Assembly (NCBI RefSeq): GCF_946480185.1
Contig: NZ_CAMLIG010000007.1
Location: 94,968-158,967, forward strand
Length of the DNA stretch: 64,000 nucleotides
DNA from: an uncultured Pedobacter sp.
Lineage (GTDB): Bacteria; Bacteroidota; Bacteroidia; Sphingobacteriales; Sphingobacteriaceae
Reading direction: 5' to 3'
Position 1 is the first letter of the stretch. Each line of letters opens with the position of its first letter. Positions 44,702-52,879 of the stretch are shown here, in pieces. The notes beneath the pieces are model-generated. The model searched no databases. It was not told where the DNA came from and saw nothing but the letters and a program-made list of their open reading frames with translations. The position numbers and the translations under genes are program-made.

Positions 44702-44729
44702 AAAAAAAGCCACCTTTTCAGGTGGCTTT
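44702..44729 (-). terminator. Terminator of the first intact tRNA-Met
   Basis: On the minus strand AAAGCCACC pairs with GGTGGCTTT around a 6-nt loop and is followed by a run of T. Copies follow the other two tRNA sequences (44345-44372 and 48187-48214). Confidence 0.85.
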
Positions 44730-44738
44730 CTCTACAAG

Positions 44739-44812
44739 TAGCGGGGAGCAGGATCGAACTGCCGACCTCAGGGTTATGAATCCTGCGCTCTAACCATCTG
44801 AGCTACCCCGCC
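44739..44812 (-). tRNA. tRNA-Met (anticodon CAT), copy 1
   Basis: A 74-nt cloverleaf on the minus strand: 7-bp acceptor stem GGCGGGG with CCCCGCT, D-stem GCTC/GAGC, anticodon loop TTCATAA, and T-arm GGCAG-TTCGATC-CTGCT. CCA is not encoded. The CAT anticodon fits elongator Met, or Ile if lysidine-modified; it lacks the C1:A72-type mismatch of initiator tRNA. Identical to the copy at 48224-48297. Confidence 0.95.
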
Positions 44813-45105
44813 GTGGGTTGGTAAATTTACTATTAGAATCTAAAACTCAAAATATTGACATTATATAATCAGCTCATTTACAACGGGTATTTCTTAAATT
44901 TTATAGTTTATGCGGTTAATAATAAAGTGAATTGTCTTATTTTAAAAGGTTTTAACGATGTTAAACCTGAATTTATAAACCTGAACATTAAATTGGTTTA
45001 AATCGGATTAGCTGTCTCATTTGTGTCTCATTTAAGGGTTTAATTTAATGTTAGAACTTATAGATAATACTTCCTTTGATAAGCTAGGTCAGGTATATAA
45101 GTAGA
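44813..45105. other. AT-rich spacer at the left edge of the tRNA-flanked island
   Basis: 293 bp without a gene or a repeat I can support. It separates the tRNA from the four-gene island operon. Confidence 0.4.
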
Positions 45106-45354
45106 TTAATCCCACTTAACTTTATCAAAGAACTCTTTAGTAATAAGGTGCTTTTTGCCAGTTAAACTGCAATGTAATCCCATATTTCCATCCTCATATA
45201 ATTTTATCCAATCTTTTCTAATACGTTCATCTACAGAAAGTATATCATCTAATATACAGTTTATACATTCCAATGGTATTTGGTCTGTATCTGCTGTCTG
45301 TGGGAGTTTATAATCCTCCTGCTCACAATATTTAACTATCTGGTGCTGTACCAT
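45106..45354 (-). CDS. Hypothetical small protein, island
   Basis: 82 residues, soluble, with scattered Cys (YCEQEDYKLPQ, LECINCILDDILS). I recognise no family. The Cys pair CINC could bind metal. It overlaps the upstream membrane-protein gene by 23 bp and is the last of four tightly packed genes on the minus strand, all AT-rich. Confidence 0.6.
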   Translation of the reverse strand: MVQHQIVKYCEQEDYKLPQTADTDQIPLECINCILDDILSVDERIRKDWIKLYEDGNMGLHCSLTGKKHLITKEFFDKVKWD

Positions 45355-45655
45355 TTTTTGAAGGCTTAAATAGACTTACAACTAATCCAATAGCAACAAT
45401 AACATCTAAAATATTCCATATTGTTCTGCCTAATGGTATTCTTAATAGTGGTTGAAATAATACTGCTAATATTATGTATATGGTTAATTCAGTCTGTTGT
45501 TTGTTATCATTTGCTTTCATGGCTAACATTATAAAACCAATAGTAAATATTACCCTAAAAAGCTGATATAAGCCATAAGGCAGTTTTAACAAACAAAGTA
45601 ACAGTAGCACTATCAGAATTACTTTAACAGCTATATGTGGGTAGTTTTTAATCAT
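45332..45655 (-). CDS. Small four-helix membrane protein, DUF6804-like
   Basis: 107 residues with about four hydrophobic segments. The pattern KLPYGLYQLFRVIFTIGFIMLA, then YIILAVLFQPLLRIPLGRTIWNILDVIVAIGLVVSLF fits a small Bacteroidota membrane family that I believe is DUF6804. The same pattern reappears in the C-terminal half of the RDD protein at 46396-47337. It overlaps both neighbouring genes and is part of the four-gene unit. Function unknown. Confidence 0.7.
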   Translation of the reverse strand: MIKNYPHIAVKVILIVLLLLCLLKLPYGLYQLFRVIFTIGFIMLAMKANDNKQQTELTIYIILAVLFQPLLRIPLGRTIWNILDVIVAIGLVVSLFKPSKNGTAPDS

Positions 45656-45995
45656 AGAAAACTATTGAATGTGGAGTCAAATATTCGTGGTTACATTTTG
45701 GGCAGGGAATTATATTAATATCCTTGCTCTTATAAAATTTAACCACGGACTTAGGCATCTTGAGCCTTAAAATTAATTTAACATTTGACTTGACAGAAGT
45801 TTTCCATTCTCCACAGCGAGGGCAATGAGGCCAATTGTAGCCAAATATTATCTTACAATCAGAACATGTTCCAAGCTCATAATCAGCTTCTTTGTTTAAA
45901 CAACCTAATCGAGAATTGCCAACTTCTACTTTATCATTATGATATTGACATTTTCTACAGGTGAAGTTGTATTCTATTCCCATAATATCGATCAA
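45648..45995 (-). CDS. Zinc-ribbon protein
   Basis: 115 residues with four CxxC pairs (CRKC near 13, CSDC near 44, CPRC near 56, CPKC near 98), suggesting two zinc ribbons. No catalytic motif is visible. The last ribbon precedes NHEYLTPHSIVFYD. It lies directly between a one-helix membrane protein and the DUF6804-like gene, and may be a metal-dependent adaptor; this is inference. Confidence 0.7.
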   Translation of the reverse strand: MIDIMGIEYNFTCRKCQYHNDKVEVGNSRLGCLNKEADYELGTCSDCKIIFGYNWPHCPRCGEWKTSVKSNVKLILRLKMPKSVVKFYKSKDINIIPCPKCNHEYLTPHSIVFYD

Positions 45996-46184
45996 TTACC
46001 ATATATAAAAAATCCATAGCAACCCCTTAAACTCGGAGGTTATTACACCTATTGTTATTGTAGATAAAAATCCATGTATGTGAGAAAATTTATACAAAAA
46101 ATAAACTGTCATAATCTGAGAAATTATGAAATATCCAATAACTAGAACGCTAAGAAGGTCAACCCCTGATTTATTTTCTTTCAT
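45996..46184 (-). CDS. Small membrane protein, unknown
   Basis: 62 residues with two hydrophobic segments (LLSVLVIGYFIISQIMTVYFLY and GFLSTITIGVITS...WIFYIW). No recognised family. It ends one base before the zinc-ribbon start, so the two are probably co-translated. Confidence 0.55.
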   Translation of the reverse strand: MKENKSGVDLLSVLVIGYFIISQIMTVYFLYKFSHIHGFLSTITIGVITSEFKGLLWIFYIW

Positions 46185-46395
46185 TCTTTTCTTTTATCAA
46201 AGTCCCCATTATCTATTTTATTATTCTTATATTTTAGTTTTGATTGAAGGTTATATTATATGGCGTTAACTGTTAAATGCCTACTGTTTAGATGACTTTA
46301 AAATCAGACCAAGTAAAGGTTTTATCATCAAATGATTTGGCGATAATTTTAGTAATTCTGAAGTATTTATTATTGGCTTATATTCATAGTTAAAA

Positions 46396-47337
46396 CTAAT
46401 TAGTAGATATTTGGTCATCTTTCTTAATGCTAAACCAGTTTATCATTTTATTTTTTCCAGGAAAATCAATCATTGATATTAATAAGCCTAAAGAAACTAA
46501 TATCTCTCTTGTTGCTGAAAAGTATCTTAAATCGATGATTAAGAAAGGTTGATAAACAATTAAAAGTATTAGATATATTAATGTATAAGTCTTTTCCCTT
46601 ATAATCAAACTTCTGTAAATCAAGATGCCAAATACTATTATTGAGACGTATCTCATACCAAGAAGTAATTCATTGTGTCTAACATCTCTGTAGTTATCAT
46701 AAGACCTATCAGCAGGAAGCTTGTTAAACAGTACAATTATATAAAGAGTAATAACTAACAATTTTAATACAGTTTCAAAGGAAAAGTTTATTTTAAATTT
46801 TAATGACCTTTTAATATCTATTTTCTTCATGGGTTTTATTTCTATTTGACTTATAGGTAATGCCGTATGTGAGCTTTCTTCGTTAACTTTTGTGTTTTTT
46901 GATGAAATAGAAACAACTTTTACTCCTGACCATCTATCGTTAAACGGTTGTTTGTTAGATAAATAAGAGAAAGAATTAAAAGGGACTATTCTCAACAGGT
47001 TTCTGGCAAGTGAGGAAATAAATATATTCACAAAACCGTCTGCTGGATACTGAATCTCAATTTTCATCAAATATTTTCCTATTGAAGTTTTAAATAGTGT
47101 TTCACAAGCCACATTATAAATTATCCAAATAACAAAAAAGTCGAGGCTTAAAATGTATTTGGGTATATCAAATAAAACATAAACTGGAGTTATGGCTAAC
47201 GTAGCCAATGCTCCACCTACTGCATTACCTGCATGACCATTGGAAGGTAAAATAAAACACATTAAAACGCTTATAAGTGCAATATCTAATAGAAATGCTA
47301 CTAATCTTGCTAAAGTGTATTTAAAATTAATATCCAT
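46396..47337 (-). CDS. RDD-domain membrane protein with DUF6804-like C-terminal half
   Basis: 313 residues. Residues about 5-150 are an RDD domain: the opening YTLARLVAFLLDIALISVLMCF, the segment VACETLFKTSIGKYLMKIEI and the final RVVPFN-type helix. Residues about 190-300 repeat the DUF6804-like pattern (NELLLGMRYVSIIVFG, LIYLILLIVYQPFLIIDLRYFSATREILVSLGLLISM). The junction is Lys/Ser-rich. RDD proteins are polytopic membrane proteins of unknown or transport-linked role. It overlaps the upstream gene by 11 bp. Confidence 0.75.
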   Translation of the reverse strand: MDINFKYTLARLVAFLLDIALISVLMCFILPSNGHAGNAVGGALATLAITPVYVLFDIPKYILSLDFFVIWIIYNVACETLFKTSIGKYLMKIEIQYPADGFVNIFISSLARNLLRIVPFNSFSYLSNKQPFNDRWSGVKVVSISSKNTKVNEESSHTALPISQIEIKPMKKIDIKRSLKFKINFSFETVLKLLVITLYIIVLFNKLPADRSYDNYRDVRHNELLLGMRYVSIIVFGILIYRSLIIREKTYTLIYLILLIVYQPFLIIDLRYFSATREILVSLGLLISMIDFPGKNKMINWFSIKKDDQISTN

Positions 47338-47815
47338 GTTCTAATGAGTTTTTTATATCTAAAAATAATGATTTTTTTGTTGCAAACATTGTAAATGCTG
47401 GCTCGGTCTCATCCTCTGAATCCAATACTGCGAAAACATAATCATCAGGAAATCGCTTAAATTTTTCAGCTTCCTTCTTCACTCCACACCCGTTAGAGGT
47501 CAATACCTCCCACGTTATTGGTTTACCTGAAACAGTGGTTGGATAGGGCTTTAAGTCGATTCCTGCGAACCTTAGCATCTTATAATCCCTTTCAGGACTT
47601 TGTTTCCACTGAAATTTATGAGCTAGACTAACGTCATCTTTTATTTGCACAAAATACCCTGCCCCGTCTTGATAAAACCTAAATATTAAGGCGTTATCTT
47701 GGGTTGAATAAAAATTTCCAATTAATGCTTTTTTAAAATAAAATTGATGATAACATAAAAACAGGATCACTATCGAAGATATTATCAATAAGTTCTTTTT
47801 AATAACTGTATGCAT
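47327..47815 (-). CDS. Membrane-anchored hypothetical protein, island
   Basis: 162 residues with one N-terminal membrane anchor (KKNLLIISSIVILFLCYHQFYF) and an extracytoplasmic beta-rich domain (GNFYSTQDNALIFRFYQDGAGYFVQIKDD, KPYPTTVSGKPITWEVL). No family recognised. It is the first gene of a pair with the RDD protein. Confidence 0.6.
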   Translation of the reverse strand: MHTVIKKNLLIISSIVILFLCYHQFYFKKALIGNFYSTQDNALIFRFYQDGAGYFVQIKDDVSLAHKFQWKQSPERDYKMLRFAGIDLKPYPTTVSGKPITWEVLTSNGCGVKKEAEKFKRFPDDYVFAVLDSEDETEPAFTMFATKKSLFLDIKNSLEHGY

Positions 47816-47911
47816 TTGACAACTTTTAGTGCTAATTACTAATTTGGTATATTTTAAAAATATGAAATATAATTCATAACATAAGAAAATTTATTGCTTC
47901 TTATTTGGGGT

Positions 47912-48064
47912 GTGAATAACACCAGAGATGAGGACTTAATAATTGCATTTGGGAAAAGAGTAAGATTACTTAGGAAAGAGAGAAATTTAACGATGGAAAA
48001 ACTTGCTGGGTTATACATGTCCTTTGAAAAATCAAGAAAACTTATTTTGTTGAATTTGAAGTAA
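47912..48064 (+). pseudogene. Remnant of an XRE-family regulator
   Basis: A GTG-initiated 50-codon frame gives an XRE-like beginning (FGKRVRLLRKERNLTMEKLAGLY) and then loses homology. The usual XRE ending (KIKKTYFVEFEVSENKNC) appears in another frame over 48023-48090. So the middle of the helix-turn-helix gene is deleted and the frame is shifted. The remaining 340 bp between 47816 and 48186 hold no other gene. Confidence 0.65.
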
Positions 48065-48186
48065 GCGAGAATAAAAATTGTCTCATCTGTGTATCAATTC
48101 TTAAAGCTTGATTGTGAATAGTTGTTTTAGAGGTGGAGAGTTAACACATCATTGGATATGAATTATACCTTCTAATCAAACTAAAC

Positions 48187-48214
48187 AAAAAAAGCCACCT
48201 TTTCAGGTAGCTTT
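48187..48214 (-). terminator. Terminator of the second intact tRNA-Met
   Basis: Same hairpin as at 44702-44729 with one mismatch in the stem (GGTAGCTTT instead of GGTGGCTTT), followed by a T run on the minus strand. Confidence 0.75.
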
Positions 48215-48223
48215 AATTACAAG

Positions 48224-48297
48224 TAGCGGGGAGCAGGATCGAACTGCCGACCTCAGGGTTATGAATCCTGCGCTCTAACCATCTGAGCTACCCCGCC
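48224..48297 (-). tRNA. tRNA-Met (anticodon CAT), copy 2
   Basis: Identical over 74 nt to the tRNA at 44739-44812, with the same acceptor, D, anticodon (TTCATAA loop) and T arms. It forms the right-hand border of the AT-rich island. Confidence 0.95.
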
Positions 48298-48432
48298 GGG
48301 TTTGGTCTTTTCAGCCGTTTTACTGGTCTGAAATTTGAGTTGCAAATATAGATGAAATTACCTTTCTTTAGGAAAGAAATTAAAAAAAAATATAACTATT
48401 GTTTTTACCCCTCTTTATTAGTAAAATTATCC

Positions 48433-48816
48433 ATGAGTGAAAAAGTAAAATATACACTGGAGTACGAGATCAGATCATCCGCTAAAATTCTGTACAGCTT
48501 TATTAGTGAGCCAAACGGATTAGCTGAATGGTTTGCTGATGAGGTGAAAACAAGTGATCAAGTGTACACCTTTCTTTGGGACGATGGGGAAGAACAAAAA
48601 GCAAAGCTACTTTCAACAAAAGACAATAAGTCTGTAAAATTCCATTGGATTGATGATGAGCCTTACACTTATTTCGAACTTGAAATATTAAAAGATGAGC
48701 TTACCAACGATGTAGCTTTGGTTGTAACAGATTTTGCTTTGCCAGAAAACCTTAAAGACCGCCAAGCAATTTGGAATATTCAGGTAGAAGGTTTGCTCAA
48801 TGTAATTGGAGCATAA
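48433..48816 (+). CDS. START-like/AHSA1-type domain protein
   Basis: 127 residues from the ATG at 48433 (MSEKVKYTLEYEIRSSAKILYSFISEPNGLAEWFADEV); an upstream in-frame ATG at 48352 would begin inside AT-rich non-coding-like sequence. It matches the small SRPBCC/START-like proteins of Bacteroidota, with DEVKTSDQVYTFLWDDGEEQKAKLLS and the closing amphipathic helix DRQAIWNIQVEGLLNVIGA. It probably binds a hydrophobic ligand; the role is unknown. The LptF/G-type gene follows 21 bp later. Confidence 0.85.
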   Translation: MSEKVKYTLEYEIRSSAKILYSFISEPNGLAEWFADEVKTSDQVYTFLWDDGEEQKAKLLSTKDNKSVKFHWIDDEPYTYFELEILKDELTNDVALVVTDFALPENLKDRQAIWNIQVEGLLNVIGA

Positions 48817-48825
48817 TTTTTTTGC

Positions 48826-48833
48826 TAGTTTTG
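48826..48833 (+). promoter_or_regulatory. -7 promoter box overlapping the permease start
   Basis: TAGTTTTG fits TAnnTTTG and lies 4 bp before the GTG start of the permease gene. A weak TTG at 48806 could serve as -33. A transcript from here would be nearly leaderless. Confidence 0.35.
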
Positions 48834-48837
48834 TAGC

Positions 48838-50271
48838 GTGAAAAAAATACACCTTCTCGTATTAAAAGCATTCATCAAACCTTTTATTGTCACTTTTTTT
48901 ATAGTGATGTTTCTGCTGTTGATGCTTTTTCTTTTTAAATATATTGATGATTTAATAGGAAAAGGCTTTGAATGGTATGTGATTTTACAACTACTAATGT
49001 ATGCCGCCGCAACAAATGTGGCCATGGCACTACCATTGGCAATACTGCTATCTTCCATCATGACTTTTGGCAACCTCGGAGAAAACTACGAGCTGGTTGC
49101 TATTAAATCTGCAGGCATATCACTACAAAAAGCAATGGCTCCGCTTTTTATTCTCATTACCTGTCTAGGAATTTCCGCTTTTCTGTTTTCAGATTATATG
49201 TTGCCCGTTGCCAACCTAAAAATGGGTTCGCTATTATATGATGTTCGCGAGCAAAAAGCCGCCTTTTTAATTGAGGAAGGCGTGTTTAACAACAGTATTC
49301 CGGGCTATTCCATCAGGGTAGAAAAGAAAGAAAAAGACGGCCGTCTATTAAAAGACATTGTAATCTACGATCAGTCAAAAGGCCAGGGAAACACCAATGT
49401 TTTAATGGCAAAGCAAGGCGAGATGTATAAAACAGCTGATGGAAATTACCTGATTTTACGTCTAAAAGATGGCGTTAGGTATGAAGAAAGCCAAGGAAAA
49501 ACTGGCTACAACCCAAGGCAACAATTTACCCGATTAAGGTTTAAAGAAACGGAACAAAAATTCGACTTATCCAGCTTTAAGTTTAAACGAGAAGACGAAA
49601 ATCTTTTTAAGAGCAATTACCAAATGCTAAATATCAAGCAATTGTCTGCCAACCGAGACTCGGTAACTAAGTTAAATGACAGTATTAGTAAAGATATTTT
49701 TAGGCAAATTAAACCCTACTATAAAATATATTTCGCTACACAAAATTACAGAAATGCAAAACTTTTCAAAGGTTTAAACTTTAAAAAACAGGGTGTTCTG
49801 GCGGGCATCGATTCCATAAATAAAGAAGCTGTACTTTCTTCCGCTATTGAAAACATCAGAATGATGAAGGAATCGTTGCAGACTACCATGGCGGCCACAA
49901 AAGACAATTCAAATATCATCAGACGGTATATTATAGAGTATAATCGCAAATTTACGCTCGCTTTTTCATGCTTGGTATTGTTTTTTATAGGTGCACCCCT
50001 GGGCGCAATTATCAGAAAAGGTGGCCTCGGCTTACCGGTAGTGGTTTCAGTAGTTTTTTTCCTTATTTACCACATCATTAGCACCATTGGCGAAAAATCT
50101 GTTAAACTGGGCAATATGAATCCGATTTTAGGAATGTGGTCGGCCATAATTATACTCACACCTGTTGGCCTATTTTTAACTTATAAAGCAACCATTGATT
50201 CTGCTTTATTTGATGTTGATCTTTATAAAAACTTGTACAAAAAGCTCTTTCGCAAAATAACTAAAGCATAA
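48838..50271 (+). CDS. LptF/LptG (YjgP/YjgQ) family permease
   Basis: 477 residues starting with GTG at 48838. The GTG start is needed because the next ATG is inside the first membrane helix. Two N-terminal and about four C-terminal membrane segments enclose a soluble beta-jellyroll (ALLIEEGVFNNSIPGYSIRVEKKEKDG). YIDDLIGKG and FIGAPLGAIIRKGGLGLPVVVSVVFF are strong family marks. LptF/G with LptB2 extracts lipopolysaccharide from the inner membrane toward the outer membrane. Which of the two it is cannot be said. Confidence 0.93.
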   Translation: MKKIHLLVLKAFIKPFIVTFFIVMFLLLMLFLFKYIDDLIGKGFEWYVILQLLMYAAATNVAMALPLAILLSSIMTFGNLGENYELVAIKSAGISLQKAMAPLFILITCLGISAFLFSDYMLPVANLKMGSLLYDVREQKAAFLIEEGVFNNSIPGYSIRVEKKEKDGRLLKDIVIYDQSKGQGNTNVLMAKQGEMYKTADGNYLILRLKDGVRYEESQGKTGYNPRQQFTRLRFKETEQKFDLSSFKFKREDENLFKSNYQMLNIKQLSANRDSVTKLNDSISKDIFRQIKPYYKIYFATQNYRNAKLFKGLNFKKQGVLAGIDSINKEAVLSSAIENIRMMKESLQTTMAATKDNSNIIRRYIIEYNRKFTLAFSCLVLFFIGAPLGAIIRKGGLGLPVVVSVVFFLIYHIISTIGEKSVKLGNMNPILGMWSAIIILTPVGLFLTYKATIDSALFDVDLYKNLYKKLFRKITKA

Positions 50272-50324
50272 AGTTTAGATTCAGCATTCCCAGACCGAAT
50301 ATTAATAGCTCATCAATTAAATTG

Positions 50325-50390
50325 GGGCGTTTTAACACTCCGCCAGCTGGCGGACGGTATCCGTCCCGAAAGTGGGACTATCGTTAACGC
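50325..50390. repeat. Dispersed intergenic repeat, family B copy 3
   Basis: Bounded by GGGCGTTTTAACAC and ATCGTTAACGC like the other copies, but with a different core holding the perfect palindrome TCCGCCAGCTGGCGGA (50339-50354). It lies in the 352-bp gap before ribBA. The rest of the gap has a TAAATTTG box at 50525-50532 that may be the ribBA promoter; I see no FMN riboswitch. Confidence 0.65.
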
Positions 50391-50623
50391 ATTAAAATTA
50401 GTAAAGAAAAATCCTAATAAAACCACCTGGAGCAAAACAATAACCGCTGTCTAATACTACTGTAATTTTTATTAATCATTTCACCTAAAAACTTCCCTCG
50501 GCCGGTACAAGCAATTTTTTTAGTTAAATTTGAATATTATTTTCTCGCAAACAAATTGGAGTAAATTATAGTTTAAAACGTAAAAACTATAGCCAAAATG
50601 TTATAGCAACATTAAAATTTATT

Positions 50624-51832
50624 ATGCTAAACACAGTAGAAGAAGCAATTGAAGATATAAAAGCCGGTAAAATTATTATTGTAGTGGATGATCAAGATCG
50701 CGAAAACGAAGGAGATTTTTTAGCCGCGGCAAGTATGGCGACACCAGAAGTAGTAAACTTTATGGCTACACATGGCCGGGGCTTAATTTGTGCACCTTTA
50801 ACGCAACAAAGATGCGCCGAGCTTGAACTAGACTTAATGGTAGGCACTAATACCGCCATACACGAAACAAATTTCACAGTTTCCATAGATTTAATTGGAA
50901 ACGGCTGCACAACGGGAATTTCTGCGTCTGACCGTTCAAGAACCATTTTGTCATTAATAAATCCAGATACAAAACCGCAAGACTTAGGCAGGCCAGGTCA
51001 TATTTTTCCATTAATGGCAAAAAATGGTGGTGTTTTAAGGAGAGCTGGCCACACAGAAGCAGCAATTGATTTACCCGTTTTAGCTGGTTTAGAACCTGCA
51101 GGTGTAATTTGCGAAATCATGACCAAAGACGGCGAAATGGCCCGTTTACCTGAGTTATTGGAAATGGCCGCAGAATGGGACATGAAAATTATTTCCATTG
51201 AAGATTTAATTTCTTACCGTTTAAAAACCGAATCTTTAATTAAGAAAGAAGTTTCTGTTAAACTGCCTACAGAATGGGGCGATTTTGAAATGGTAGCTTA
51301 CACTCAAGTAAATACGCAGGAAAACCATATTGCTTTAATAAAAGGAGAATGGAAAGAAGATGAGCCTATTTTAGTTAGGGTGCATAGTTCCTGTGTTACC
51401 GGTGATATTTTTGGTTCTTGCCGATGTGATTGTGGGCCACAACTACACAAAGCCATGGAAATGATTGAGAAAGAAGGAAAAGGATTGGTGATTTACATGA
51501 ACCAAGAAGGACGCGGAATTGGTTTGATTAACAAATTAAAAGCATATAATCTACAAGAAAACGGCATGGACACGGTTGATGCCAACCTAGCACTCGGTTT
51601 TAAAATGGATGAAAGAGATTATGGCGTAGGTGCACAAATTTTAAGAAGTTTGGGAGTTAGAAAAATGCGCTTAATGTCCAACAATCCAACAAAAAGAGCA
51701 GGTTTAGTTGGATATGGTTTAGAGGTAGTAGAAAATGTAGCAATTGAAATAGATTCAAATGAGCATAATGAACTTTATTTAAAAGCCAAGCGTGACAGAA
51801 TGGGTCATTCTATTATGGGAAATTTAAAATAA
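50624..51832 (+). CDS. ribBA: Bifunctional riboflavin enzyme RibBA
   Basis: 402 residues. Residues 1-200 are 3,4-dihydroxy-2-butanone-4-phosphate synthase ([31 protein letters not shown]). Residues about 208-400 are GTP cyclohydrolase II with zinc ligands Cys257, Cys268 and Cys270 ([17 protein letters not shown]), [11 protein letters not shown] and [12 protein letters not shown]. Both reactions start riboflavin synthesis in the cytosol. The gene stands alone with its own terminator. Confidence 0.97.
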   Translation: MLNTVEEAIEDIKAGKIIIVVDDQDRENEGDFLAAASMATPEVVNFMATHGRGLICAPLTQQRCAELELDLMVGTNTAIHETNFTVSIDLIGNGCTTGISASDRSRTILSLINPDTKPQDLGRPGHIFPLMAKNGGVLRRAGHTEAAIDLPVLAGLEPAGVICEIMTKDGEMARLPELLEMAAEWDMKIISIEDLISYRLKTESLIKKEVSVKLPTEWGDFEMVAYTQVNTQENHIALIKGEWKEDEPILVRVHSSCVTGDIFGSCRCDCGPQLHKAMEMIEKEGKGLVIYMNQEGRGIGLINKLKAYNLQENGMDTVDANLALGFKMDERDYGVGAQILRSLGVRKMRLMSNNPTKRAGLVGYGLEVVENVAIEIDSNEHNELYLKAKRDRMGHSIMGNLK

Positions 51833-51853
51833 ATCAAAAGATAATTACATACA

Positions 51854-51894
51854 GTAGAGGCTATATTCAATATCGGATATAGCCTCTACTTTTT
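51854..51894 (+). terminator. Terminator after ribBA
   Basis: A 13-bp perfect stem (GTAGAGGCTATAT and its complement) with a 10-nt loop and five T, 22 bp after the stop. Confidence 0.9.
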
Positions 51895-52003
51895 AAACAC
51901 AAATTTAACTGGCAGAAAAACAGGCATAAACACGAATTTCAATCTCCGATGATTAAGTTGGCATTAAATTAGCTAAGTAGGTACAAATCAAACAAACATT
52001 AAA

Positions 52004-52507
52004 ATGAAAAAATTATTTATCTTAACATTCGTTGCCGTATCATTGTCATTTGGTGCGATGGCGCAATCATCTTACAAAAACAGTATTGGTTTAGGACTTG
52101 ATTTTGGGAATGGACCAACTCTGGTAGGGCCATCATTCAAACATTTTTTTAACGGAAATTCTGCTATTCAGCCAGAGTTATTGTTCGGCAACCATACAAC
52201 CAGATTACAGGCATTTTATCAATTTCACCAAGGAATTAGTGGTGCAAAAGGATTAAACTGGTACATCGGCGGTGGTCCAGGTTTTAACTTTTACGACTCA
52301 AGATATTATGATGGATACGACCATAACTACAAGTATTATGGACGTAGTTCAACACAGTTTTTGTTGATGCCACAGCTTGGTTTAGATTTTAAAATTCCAG
52401 GTGCACCTATTGCAATGGATTTTGACTGGAGACCAACAGCGTTTATTGGAGATAATAGCCATTTCGAAGCTGGAAGATTTGGTTTCGGTTTCAGATTTAC
52501 TTTTTAA
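52004..52507 (+). CDS. Small outer-membrane beta-barrel protein
   Basis: 167 residues with a signal peptide ending AMAQ. Alternating hydrophobic strands and a final FGFGFRFTF suggest an eight-stranded barrel of the OmpA/OprB-like small-porin kind. YDGYDHNYKYYGRSS is a Tyr-rich loop. Probably in the outer membrane; role unknown. A terminator follows. Confidence 0.8.
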   Translation: MKKLFILTFVAVSLSFGAMAQSSYKNSIGLGLDFGNGPTLVGPSFKHFFNGNSAIQPELLFGNHTTRLQAFYQFHQGISGAKGLNWYIGGGPGFNFYDSRYYDGYDHNYKYYGRSSTQFLLMPQLGLDFKIPGAPIAMDFDWRPTAFIGDNSHFEAGRFGFGFRFTF

Positions 52508-52529
52508 GAATAACAATTCTTGACAATAG

Positions 52530-52565
52530 CCCTTTCGGAAGAAATTCTGAAGGGGTTTTGTTTTT
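52530..52565 (+). terminator. Terminator after the small outer-membrane protein
   Basis: CCCTTTCGGA pairs imperfectly with TTCTGAAGGGG, followed by TTTTGTTTTT. Confidence 0.8.
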
Positions 52566-52681
52566 ATACAATAAAAAGGTTTGGTTAATCTTACCAAAAA
52601 AAGTTTATAAAGTTAAAGCCACGGCCAAACGTAACTATGCATGCAATATTGAGCCTGTTTAAGAGGAATCTGAATTTTTTA

Positions 52682-52795
52682 TCATCCACAAGAGTTGACC
52701 AACATTGCAATTAACAATGCGCCTAGTAAAATGGCGTAAAGATTAAATCTGTAATCTGCAGATCTTTTTAATGGGAAAGTAGTTTTTGTTTTCAT
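52682..52795 (-). CDS. Candidate small membrane peptide, 37 residues
   Basis: An ATG-to-TGA frame of 37 codons with a basic N-terminus (MKTKTTFPLKRSADYRF) and one membrane segment (NLYAILLGALLIAMLVNSCG). It lies alone in a 370-bp gap downstream of nadE on the same strand. A TAAGTTTG box (minus strand, 52836-52843) is 41 bp upstream, giving it its own promoter candidate. The size is below usual gene-calling limits, so it is a prediction only. Confidence 0.4.
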   Translation of the reverse strand: MKTKTTFPLKRSADYRFNLYAILLGALLIAMLVNSCG

Positions 52796-52835
52796 GATAG
52801 TAGTGTTTATAAAACTAGCTATACAATAAACAAAC

Positions 52836-52843
52836 CAAACTTA
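52836..52843 (-). promoter_or_regulatory. -7 box for the candidate small peptide
   Basis: TAAGTTTG on the minus strand fits TAnnTTTG; no good TTTG box is seen 19 bp upstream. Confidence 0.35.
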
Positions 52844-52879
52844 CAGATTTTAAAAAACCGTAAGACTTCTATTATAAAT

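Noticed and set aside
44339..48300. The three tRNA/terminator cassettes as a CRISPR-like array
   Set aside because: The repeats are tRNA genes with widely different spacings and contain no spacers.
50533..50623. Possible FMN riboswitch before ribBA
   Set aside because: The conserved RFN helices and core words are not present in the leader; the region is AT-rich and unstructured.
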